Part shown: positions 1 to 4,782 of the stretch, one piece after another
How the letters are laid out: every line of letters starts with the position of its first letter
How positions within the stretch are numbered: the stretch's first letter is position 1
DNA from: Chloroflexota bacterium
GTDB taxonomy: Bacteria > Chloroflexota > Dehalococcoidia > Lucifugimonadales > VGZR01
DNA length: 8,089 bases
Direction: 5' to 3'
NCBI GenBank assembly: GCA_027625225.1
Contig: JAQBWG010000077.1
Coordinates: forward strand, 1 to 8,089
Notes under the pieces: model-generated
Databases searched by the model: none
Seen by the model: the letters and a program-made list of their open reading frames with translations, nothing else
Told to the model about the DNA's origin: nothing
Made by a program: the position numbers and the translations under genes

Positions 1-397
1 CGGAAACAGTCACGGCGGGGGCGGTAAGTCTCAGCTCTCCGGTGGTGCTGGCGGGTCCGGCTCGTTCGGTGGAAATGGTGGAGAGGGTGGAGGCGGAGCC
101 GGTGGTCTTAACGGTGGCGGTGGTGGCGGTGGATACTCCGGCGGCGGCGGTGGAAACGGCACGACCGGTGCCAACGGTGTCGGGGGCGGTCTCGGACTCG
201 CTGACGATTTCGAATGCGAGGTTGGGGAAGGCTTCGAAGAGGCCTGCGGTGTATTCGGCGAGCGCGGGGCCGGAGATGAGGCCGCCGGTGAGCGGGTCCT
301 GGTAGGTTCCGCCGGGTTGCAGTGCGGCGACGATGGCGTCGGGTTTATGGTTGTTCCAAGCGTCGAAGTATCGTTTGGTTGCCTGTAATGCGGTCAT
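1..397 (-). CDS. SnoaL-like / NTF2-fold protein, partial, with aberrant C-terminal part
   Basis: The reading frame is open from an ATG at 397 to the left edge. An AGGAGG ribosome binding site (404-409) lies 6 bases upstream, so the start is secure. Residues 1-75 look like the N-terminal half of a SnoaL-like polyketide-cyclase/NTF2 protein: YFDAWNNHKPD, then TYQDPLTGG, an alpha-helical EYTAGLFEAFPNL and the strand FEIVSE. Proteins of this fold are small alpha+beta cones that bind or isomerise small hydrophobic molecules; the substrate cannot be predicted here. After about residue 75 the family's expected beta strands are missing and the frame becomes a Thr/Ala/Ser-rich low-complexity string. 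The same DNA reads as a glycine-rich protein on the other strand. The gene is therefore probably broken or joined to foreign sequence near 170-190, rather than carrying a genuine Thr-rich tail. Confidence 0.6.
   Translation of the reverse strand, partial: MTALQATKRYFDAWNNHKPDAIVAALQPGGTYQDPLTGGLISGPALAEYTAGLFEAFPNLAFEIVSESETAPDTVGTGRAVSTAAAGVSTATTATVKTTGSASTLSTISTERAGPASTTGELRLTAPAVTVS
2..180 (+). other. Glycine-rich coding-like segment on the strand opposite the SnoaL-like gene
   Basis: Read rightward in the frame starting at base 2, this stretch gives an uninterrupted glycine-rich sequence with interspersed Lys-Ser, Ser-Phe, Leu-Asn and Tyr-Ser. It includes SGGAGGSGSFGGNGGEGGGG and NGGGGGGGYSGGGGG. 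That pattern (poly-Gly broken by YSGGGGG and FGGNGG) is typical of real glycine-rich domains, and the non-Gly codons mostly end in C. The frame stays open to a stop at 386-388, but beyond about 180 it is only the antisense of the SnoaL-like gene. It may be the 3' part of a truncated gene or a chimeric contig end. The simple GGN repeat makes several frames look plausible, so certainty is limited. Confidence 0.35.
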
Positions 398-425
398 GGG
401 GCGCCTCCTGGGTGGGTTGGGGACG

Positions 426-434
426 AGTATATCA
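426..434 (-). promoter_or_regulatory. Extended -10 promoter of the SnoaL-like gene
   Basis: On the minus strand the bases read TGATATACT, an extended -10 (TG-n-TATACT; hexamer at 431-426). The predicted start is near 419, giving a leader of about 20 bases that ends in the AGGAGG site. No good -35 is seen at the right distance, as is acceptable for extended -10 promoters. The palindrome 435-451 lies in the spacer just upstream. Confidence 0.4.
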
Positions 435-451
435 GGCAAGCTGAGCTTGCC
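435..451. repeat. Inverted repeat GGCAAGC-TGA-GCTTGCC
   Basis: A perfect 7-bp inverted repeat with a 3-base centre. It overlaps the spacer of the predicted promoter for the SnoaL-like gene, so it could be an operator, or it could be a remnant of a dispersed repeat. On the minus strand it contains CAAGCTCAGC, which recurs in the palindrome at 4700-4722. Confidence 0.5.
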
Positions 452-454
452 CCA

Positions 455-469
455 GTAGGCAGTGCCTAC
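455..469. repeat. Inverted repeat GTAGGCA-G-TGCCTAC
   Basis: A perfect 7-bp inverted repeat around a single central base, 3 bases beyond the first palindrome. Its short odd-numbered symmetry resembles a dimeric repressor site, and it sits where the -35 region or upstream activator zone of the SnoaL-like gene would be. No regulator can be assigned. Confidence 0.45.
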
Positions 470-574
470 AACCAATTGAGTGCTCTCAGAGGTAATTGTT
501 AACACAGGTCTGCTGTGTATGGGAGGTGTGTTTAGGCGAGTCGGAGAGACGGACTTCTCACGGAGGCAAGGGCC

Positions 575-616
575 GATTCCTCATCGTCCCGATTGCATCA
601 GGACTCGCTCGGAATG
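575..616. repeat. Nested imperfect palindrome, dispersed-repeat type
   Basis: Outer arms ATTCC (576-580) and GGAAT (611-615) enclose an inner hairpin GTCCCGAT-TGC-ATCAGGAC (586-604), which has one non-Watson-Crick position (C/A on this strand, G-U on the other). On the minus strand it follows the pattern GTCATTCCGAGCG...GAGGAATC, which I recall as a common intergenic repeat in environmental bacteria. It starts 12 bases after the regulator's stop and could act as a transcript-end hairpin, but no T-tract follows. Confidence 0.5.
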
Positions 617-627
617 ACAATCTCCGG

Positions 628-1518
628 CTAGAAAAGCATGTAGCCGTTGCCGCGGACGACGCGGATGCTGGAATGGGCGGAGGCGGCTTCGAGCTTGCGG
701 CGTACGCTGCGGACGGTGAGGGCGACTTCGTCGAGGGAGTCACGGTCGGTGGCGAGGTCGCTCCAGACGATGCGGCGGAGTTCTTCGCGGGTGAGGACTT
801 TTCCGGGTCGTATGAGGAAGGCGACGAGGAGTTCGTATTCGCGGTCACGGAGGTCGAGCGGGCGGTCGCCGGCGAGTATTTCGCGATTGCGGGCCTGGAG
901 GGTGAGGTCGCCGTGCCTGAGGCTACCCACAGCGGCAGAGCGCGTGGGCTTGGGCTCTGACTTGGGCTCAGGCTTGGACTTAGGTGGTTCGGGTTTCTCG
1001 ATGGGGGAGTCTTGCTCTTCGAGCATGCTTTCCCAGAGTGCGGCGGCTTGCCCGGCGATGAGGAGGCCTGCTTCACGTTGGCGTTCGTCCAGCGACTTGG
1101 GGCCGTAAAAGCCGGCGGCTCCATAAATCCGGCCCCGGAGTTTGATGGGGCAGACGAGGCCGTGCCGGAAGCCTGCCATGGTTATGCCGAAATTGAGGAT
1201 GATGGGGTTGACGATGTTGGAGGACAGATCTTTCACCAGGGCCTCGACGACTTCGCCTTGCAGATAGGTTTTCGTGGTCAGCGGATTGGCGTTGGGCGGG
1301 AAGACGGTGTTGAGGATGTCGAACTGAGGGAAGATTCTGGTGACGAGGGCTTGGGCCTGGTCAAAGCCGGGGGTGCGGCGCGCTGAGAAGGCGACGAGGC
1401 GCACGACATCGAGGTTGGGGTTGTAGTGGGCGATAACGGCGTAGCGCACCCGCAAAATCTTGCGGGCGTTGTCGAGTAATTCTTGAAATCTATCCCAGTC
1501 CAACACGGACAACCCCAT
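628..1518 (-). CDS. One-component transcriptional regulator: GAF-like sensor plus OmpR-type winged helix
   Basis: A 296-residue cytoplasmic DNA-binding protein. Residues about 8-165 look like a GAF domain: an N-terminal helix (WDRFQELLDNARKIL), strands RYAVIAHYNP and VRLVAFSA, and the closing RHGLVCPIKLRGRIYGAAGFYG followed by an amphipathic helix. Residues 168-195 form a charged linker of PEPPKSKPEPKSEPKP type. Residues 200-296 are a Trans_reg_C winged helix: the strand DLTLQARNREILAG, LRDREYELLVAFLIRPGKVLTREEL, the recognition helix around SLDEVALTVRSVRRKLE, and the wing IRVVRGNGYMLF. There is no receiver domain, so it probably senses a small ligand directly and binds DNA as a dimer. GGAGG lies only 3 bases before the ATG, so the TTG at codon 3 or GTG at codon 5 could be used instead. 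Its targets are unknown; the gene may regulate itself. Confidence 0.85.
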   Translation of the reverse strand: MGLSVLDWDRFQELLDNARKILRVRYAVIAHYNPNLDVVRLVAFSARRTPGFDQAQALVTRIFPQFDILNTVFPPNANPLTTKTYLQGEVVEALVKDLSSNIVNPIILNFGITMAGFRHGLVCPIKLRGRIYGAAGFYGPKSLDERQREAGLLIAGQAAALWESMLEEQDSPIEKPEPPKSKPEPKSEPKPTRSAAVGSLRHGDLTLQARNREILAGDRPLDLRDREYELLVAFLIRPGKVLTREELRRIVWSDLATDRDSLDEVALTVRSVRRKLEAASAHSSIRVVRGNGYMLF

Positions 1519-1585
1519 CCCCCTCCGGTCTCACCAGTTTACGAGGCTGTGAGAGTGTTTGTAAATCGTGTGTCCGCGCATCTAA

Positions 1586-1614
1586 GAGATAACGCAGGGT
1601 CTACACAGTGTCAA
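1586..1614 (-). promoter_or_regulatory. Promoter of the GAF-winged-helix regulator gene
   Basis: The minus strand carries a perfect -35 TTGACA (1614-1609), a 17-base spacer and a weak -10 TATCTC (1591-1586). Predicted start is near 1579, leaving a leader of about 60 bases before the ATG at 1518. The strong -35 with a poor -10 would suit an activated promoter. Confidence 0.45.
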
Positions 1615-1637
1615 TGCTGAAGGGCTGTTTTCAGCAT
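1614..1637. repeat. Inverted repeat ATGCTGAA / TTCAGCAT beside the -35 box
   Basis: Two perfect 8-bp arms (1614-1621 and 1630-1637) are separated by 8 bases, and one end touches the TTGACA of the regulator promoter. No T-tract follows on either strand, so a terminator for cinA is less likely than a binding site for a dimeric regulator, possibly the winged-helix protein itself. Confidence 0.45.
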
Positions 1638-1694
1638 GCCAGACAGGGGGAGTAACTAAATTGTAATGCGGGTTGAGTGGGAACGAGAACGGGA

Positions 1695-2942
1695 TTAGAT
1701 ACCTTCGATGAGTGCGGTACGGAGGAGGGCGAGGGCGTCGAAGCTCATGCGGGTGCGGTCGGGTCGTCCGCGTCCGGCGGAGGCGTAGTTGCGGCGGCGG
1801 AAGCGGTCGCCGTCGGTGACGGCGATGTAGGTTTCGCCGCGGGAGAGGTTTTCGGAGGTGTCGGACGGGTCGGCGACGGCGTGGATGGCGACGGCGAGGT
1901 CGGCGCCAGCTTCTTTGCGGACGGCCCAGGCGAGTTCGTCGGTGAGCTCCTGGTGACGGCTCAGCAGCTCTTCGGAGCGGTGCGGGTGGCGGGACTGTCC
2001 GAGGAGCCGGGTGGCGGTGGTGAGGCCGTTGCCGACGATGCCTTCGATGAAATGGCCGGGCGCGGCGTGTTCAAGGCGTTCGGCGAGCATGCCGAAGGTG
2101 AGGTCTTCGTAGGAGGCGAGTGTTACGTTTTTGTTACTTATGAGCGCGCCGACGGTGTCCTCCATGGTTTCGTCGTCGGCTGCGAAGACGTGGGTGCCGA
2201 GCAGGCGGCGAATGTCGGCCTCGACAGGGGCAATGAGCTTGGCGGCTTCGTCGGGATTGGCTGCTTTAACGGCGATGCGGATGTCTACCTGGCCGGGGTG
2301 GGCGAGGATGCCGACGGTGGGGTTTTTGGAGTTGGCGATGAGGTGGCCCATGCGGTGGTCGACGTTGCTTTCGCCGAGCTCGGAGACTTTCAGCACGCGG
2401 TAGGTGATGAGGTCGGTGATGCCGAAGCGCTTGCGGGTGTAGGGCATGACTTCGTTCTCGAAGAGCCATTTGAGTTCGAAGGGGACGCCGGGGAGGGCGA
2501 AGATGGCTGACTTGCCGGTCTCGACGATGAAGGAGGGTGCGGTGCCGTTGGGGTTGGAGACGGGTGTGGCACCTTCGGGGATGTCGGCCTGGCGTTCGTT
2601 GTTGGCGGTCATGACGAAGCCGCGGGAGCGGAAGCGGTTGTGGAGTTCGTCGAGCAGGCGCTGGTCGCGGACGAGGGGTTTGCCGACGACTTTGGCGATG
2701 ATTTCGCGGGAGATGTCGGCCTGTGTGGGGCCGAGCCCGCCGCTGGTGATGACGAGGTCGGCGCGGCTGACGGCGCGGGTGAGGACTTCGGTTATGCGGT
2801 CGGGGTTGTCGCCGACGATGGTCTTGAAGTAGAGGTCGATGCCCATCTGGGCGAGACGCTGGGCCATCCAGGGGGAGTTGGTGTCGGTGATCTGCCCGAG
2901 CAGTAGCTCGGAGCCGATGGCGACGATTTCTGCTGTTGCCAT
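1695..2942 (-). CDS. cinA: CinA family protein with degenerate NMN-deamidase domain
   Basis: 415 residues, normal length for full CinA. The ATG is preceded by GGAGA at 7 bases. Residues 1-170 are the MoaB/MogA-like COG1058 domain, with the hallmark EIVAIGSELLLGQITDTNSPW, the motif SGGLGPTQADIS (68-78; usually GGLGPTxDDxT) and ALPGVPFELKWLFENEVMP. Some members of this domain family hydrolyse ADP-ribose. Residues 171-250 form the usual linker domain. Residues about 255-415 align with PncC, which deamidates NMN to nicotinate mononucleotide in NAD salvage. Here the catalytic AESCTGG motif reads YEDLTFG (278-284), the TGIAGP motif reads HAVADP (354-359) and the VTYS strand reads VGNG. The nucleophilic Ser is therefore gone, and the deamidase half is probably inactive or repurposed. 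The fold around these sites is intact, so this is substitution rather than a frameshift. Confidence 0.9.
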   Translation of the reverse strand: MATAEIVAIGSELLLGQITDTNSPWMAQRLAQMGIDLYFKTIVGDNPDRITEVLTRAVSRADLVITSGGLGPTQADISREIIAKVVGKPLVRDQRLLDELHNRFRSRGFVMTANNERQADIPEGATPVSNPNGTAPSFIVETGKSAIFALPGVPFELKWLFENEVMPYTRKRFGITDLITYRVLKVSELGESNVDHRMGHLIANSKNPTVGILAHPGQVDIRIAVKAANPDEAAKLIAPVEADIRRLLGTHVFAADDETMEDTVGALISNKNVTLASYEDLTFGMLAERLEHAAPGHFIEGIVGNGLTTATRLLGQSRHPHRSEELLSRHQELTDELAWAVRKEAGADLAVAIHAVADPSDTSENLSRGETYIAVTDGDRFRRRNYASAGRGRPDRTRMSFDALALLRTALIEGI

Positions 2943-2971
2943 TTAGCGCTCTCCTTCAGGGTTCGCGGAGG

Positions 2972-3000
2972 ATTATCCATGTTTGTGGGCGATTGGGGAA
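2972..3000 (-). promoter_or_regulatory. Possible cinA promoter
   Basis: The minus strand reads GATAAT at 2977-2972, preceded directly by TG, with a poor -35 (TTCCCC, 3000-2995) at 17 bases. Transcription would start near 2965, leaving a leader of about 22 bases with the GGAGA site. It lies in the 158-base divergent gap shared with the HU-family gene. Confidence 0.3.
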
Positions 3001-3061
3001 GGGCGTTTGCTGGGAGTGTCGGTGAACCGGATATTTCTCACATGACGGATGCTGGATTACG

Positions 3062-3067
3062 TATAAT
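3062..3067 (+). promoter_or_regulatory. -10 box of the HU-family gene promoter
   Basis: A perfect TATAAT lies 33 bases before the chosen ATG, giving a predicted start near 3074 and a leader of about 27 bases. The -35 is unclear; ATGACG at 3042-3047 is closest in sequence but only 14 bases away. The box rules out the upstream in-frame ATG at 3068, which would overlap it. Confidence 0.5.
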
Positions 3068-3100
3068 ATGGGAACAGATATTCTGGATGAGGGGATCTTA

Positions 3101-3457
3101 ATGGGCACGATACATAAAGGGGACCTTGGGAAGGAGATCGCCTCCAGGCTCAAGGGTAGCAATGCTCAGGGCGATGAGGCGCTGAATGCGGTGATAGAGG
3201 CGATTGAGGAGGCGGTGGCCAAGGGCGATACGGTCAATATCACGGGGTTCGGGAAGTTCGGAAAGCGAAGCGTGAAGGCAAGGACCGCTCCGGCCAGGTT
3301 CGGTTCTTCGCAGCGAAAGACTGTCCCCGCCCACAAGCGAGTGTATTTCAAGCCAGGGGCCGTTCTGCGTAAAGAGGCAGATGCTGAGTGGTATGCGCAG
3401 GCGATGAACAGGGCGAAAAACTTCGTCTCAGGTGTGATTCGAGACAGTTCGAACTAA
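3101..3457 (+). CDS. HU/IHF-family DNA-bending protein
   Basis: 118 residues against about 90 for a typical HU. I chose the ATG at 3101 because GAGGGG lies 6 bases upstream; the earlier ATG at 3068 overlaps the promoter. Helices 1-2 are KGDLGKEIASRLKGSNAQGDEALNAVIEAIEEAVAKGD. The family signature follows at 46-65 (VNITGFGKFGKRSVKARTAP), and the strand after the arm is VPAHKRVYFKPGAVLRKE. HU dimers bend DNA and compact the nucleoid. Two features are odd. The arm tip, normally Arg-Asn-Pro followed by TGE, reads PARFGSSQRK, so the proline that wedges between base pairs is displaced. There is also a C-terminal extension of about 26 residues (DAEWYAQAMNRAKNFVSGVI), probably helical. The gene is monocistronic with its own terminator. 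Confidence 0.92.
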   Translation: MGTIHKGDLGKEIASRLKGSNAQGDEALNAVIEAIEEAVAKGDTVNITGFGKFGKRSVKARTAPARFGSSQRKTVPAHKRVYFKPGAVLRKEADAEWYAQAMNRAKNFVSGVIRDSSN

Positions 3458-3480
3458 GCAATCCAAACGCAATCAAGTCC

Positions 3481-3513
3481 GAAGGGCGGCTCATCGAGCC
3501 GCCCTTCGTGTTT
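3481..3513 (+). terminator. Rho-independent terminator of the HU-family gene
   Basis: A perfect 12-bp stem GAAGGGCGGCTC / GAGCCGCCCTTC (3481-3492 with 3496-3507) has a 3-base loop and is followed by GTGTTTT. It starts 23 bases after the HU-family stop codon, between convergent genes. The T-tract is only on the plus strand, so it mainly serves the HU-family gene. Confidence 0.9.
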
Positions 3514-3540
3514 TGGGGTGAGTGACGTCTAGCGGGTGTC

Positions 3541-4668
3541 CTAGCGGCGGTAGATGTGTCCGGCGCGGACGGTGTGGACGTGGGAGAGACGTTTGTTGGC
3601 TTCCACGAAGACTTCATGGGCGTCGTAGAGTTTGAATTTGCCTTCGTCTATACGCAGGAGTGTCGCATCGCCGATGGCACCCACTTTAAGCGTACCGAGG
3701 CGGTCGTGGATGCCCATGATTTTGGCGGGGACGTGGGTGCTGAGGTTGATGACGTCGTCGAGAGGCATGCCCATGTGCCAAAACTTGGACAGGGTGGTGA
3801 CCTGGTCGAAGACGGGGCCTTCGATATTGTAGCGGTGGACGTCGGAGCTGATGTTGCCGGGGAAGAAGCCCTGGGCGAAAGCCTGCTCCGCGACACGGAA
3901 GGAGAAGGAGCCGCCGCCGTGTCCGACGTCGAAGATGACGCCGCGCTTGCGGGCCTCGAGGATGCCGGGGTAGATCTTGCCGACGTCGTCGAGGATGCCG
4001 TGCTTGAGGCCGTGGAAGGAGTGGGTGACGACGTCTCCAGGGCGGAGCATGGCGGTGAGTTCGTCCAGCCGCCGGACGGTATTGCCCATGTGGGTCATGA
4101 CGAAGCCGTCGATGGCTTCGGCGGCCTCGAGGGCGCGCTGGAGTCCGGCGATGTCGTTGTCGCCGGCGATGTGCTGGGCGAGGCGGGCCTTGATGCCGAG
4201 GATGACGTCGCGGTTCTTGCGGGCGGTGGCGACGGCCATTTCGACGTCCGCGAAGCGGATGTCGAACAGCTCGCCGGTCTCGATAGGGCCGAGTCCGATG
4301 GAGGCGATGTTCAGCAGGGCGTAGATACGGGTCTGGGCCTGCTCGATGATGAAGCGGCGGAAGCCGTCGAAGGGGAGGGCGCCTGATGTTCCCGCGTCGA
4401 GGACGGTGGTGACGCCTTTTGAGATTGCTGCGGTGTCGGGGTCGACGCCAAAGTGGTTGCCGCCCCAGTAGACGTGGACGTGGAGGTCTACAAGGCCGGG
4501 GACGACGAGCAAGTCTGTGGCGTCGAGGACGTGGTCGGCGTCTTTTTCGGGGATGGAGGCTGCGAGGGCGGCGACCTTGCCGTTGGCGAAGGCGATGTCG
4601 CGTTTGGCGTTGAGTTTTTGGGAGGGGTCGAGGGCGGTGCCTTTTTTGATGAGCAGGTCGTATTTCAT
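3541..4668 (-). CDS. Amidohydrolase/deacetylase, cog3964 type (EF_0837/Atu3266-like)
   Basis: 375 residues, cytoplasmic, amidohydrolase-superfamily TIM barrel. The ATG has AAAGGA about 6 bases upstream. Visible metal and catalytic residues are H63 and H65 (DLHVHVYWGG), K160 (GIKARL, the likely carboxylated lysine), H193 (MTHMGN), H216 (VTHSFHG) and D276 (ISSDVH). Dihydroorotase-like landmarks are the N-terminal YDLLIKKGTALDP, VVPGLVDLHVH, and the C-terminal GTLKVGAIGDATLL beta-sandwich return. Characterised cog3964 relatives hydrolyse acetyl-(R)-mandelate-like esters, and the physiological substrate of most members is open. The gene follows the SelA-like PLP gene after 100 bases on the same strand. 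That pairing is conserved in this family (EF_0837 with EF_0838) and implies one catabolic route, with this enzyme probably removing an acyl group. All expected catalytic residues are present. Confidence 0.88.
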   Translation of the reverse strand: MKYDLLIKKGTALDPSQKLNAKRDIAFANGKVAALAASIPEKDADHVLDATDLLVVPGLVDLHVHVYWGGNHFGVDPDTAAISKGVTTVLDAGTSGALPFDGFRRFIIEQAQTRIYALLNIASIGLGPIETGELFDIRFADVEMAVATARKNRDVILGIKARLAQHIAGDNDIAGLQRALEAAEAIDGFVMTHMGNTVRRLDELTAMLRPGDVVTHSFHGLKHGILDDVGKIYPGILEARKRGVIFDVGHGGGSFSFRVAEQAFAQGFFPGNISSDVHRYNIEGPVFDQVTTLSKFWHMGMPLDDVINLSTHVPAKIMGIHDRLGTLKVGAIGDATLLRIDEGKFKLYDAHEVFVEANKRLSHVHTVRAGHIYRR

Positions 4669-4692
4669 GGGGTTCCTTTCGGCAACGGCTAG

Positions 4693-4782
4693 GGTTTGGC
4701 GTGCTTCGACAAGCTCAGCACGAACGGTAAATAAGCAAAGCAGTTCACCACAATATGCGAGGCTCTGTTCACGGTTTGGCGT
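4693..4782. repeat. 10-base direct repeat GGTTTGGCGT flanking a 70-base insert
   Basis: GGTTTGGCGT occurs at 4693-4702 and again at 4773-4782. The second copy encodes the last codons of the PLP enzyme (Asn-Ala-Lys-Pro). The 70 bases between include most of the REP-like palindrome. The layout could be a target duplication around a small inserted element, or chance. Confidence 0.3.
4700..4722. repeat. REP-like palindrome between the PLP-enzyme and amidohydrolase genes
   Basis: Arms CGTGCT (4700-4705) and AGCACG (4717-4722) enclose TCGACAAGCTC, which overlaps a competing inner hairpin GCTT-CGAC-AAGC (4703-4714). I recall this string, read as CTGAGCTTGTCGAAGCACG, as a frequent dispersed extragenic palindrome in many bacterial genomes. 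Lying inside a likely operon, it could stabilise or cut the mRNA, or weaken amidohydrolase expression. Confidence 0.6.

Larger units (their letters stand above)
398..627. other. Intergenic region rich in palindromes
   Basis: I find no credible gene in these 230 bases between two leftward genes. They hold a probable promoter for the SnoaL-like gene, two adjacent inverted repeats (435-451 and 455-469), a weak 6-bp stem (502-507 with 513-518) and a nested imperfect palindrome (575-616) just after the regulator's stop codon. Confidence 0.6.

Noticed and set aside
42..305. Val/Ala-rich plus-strand open frame with an ATG
   Set aside because: It has no ribosome site and a composition expected from GC-rich antisense. 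The neighbouring plus-strand frame gives the coherent glycine-rich reading, and the minus strand has a well-supported start.
558..1124. Minus-strand Ser/Pro-rich open frame overlapping the regulator gene
   Set aside because: It is in a shifted frame relative to the well-matched GAF/winged-helix protein and shows only low-complexity Ser/Pro.
1677..2510. Long plus-strand open frame (277 codons)
   Set aside because: It is antisense to cinA, which has clear family motifs and a ribosome site. The frame encodes Gly/Val/Glu/Asp-rich shadow sequence.
3556..4386. Long plus-strand open frame (276 codons)
   Set aside because: It is antisense to the amidohydrolase, whose catalytic residues are all in place. 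The content is Asp/Glu/Val-rich shadow.
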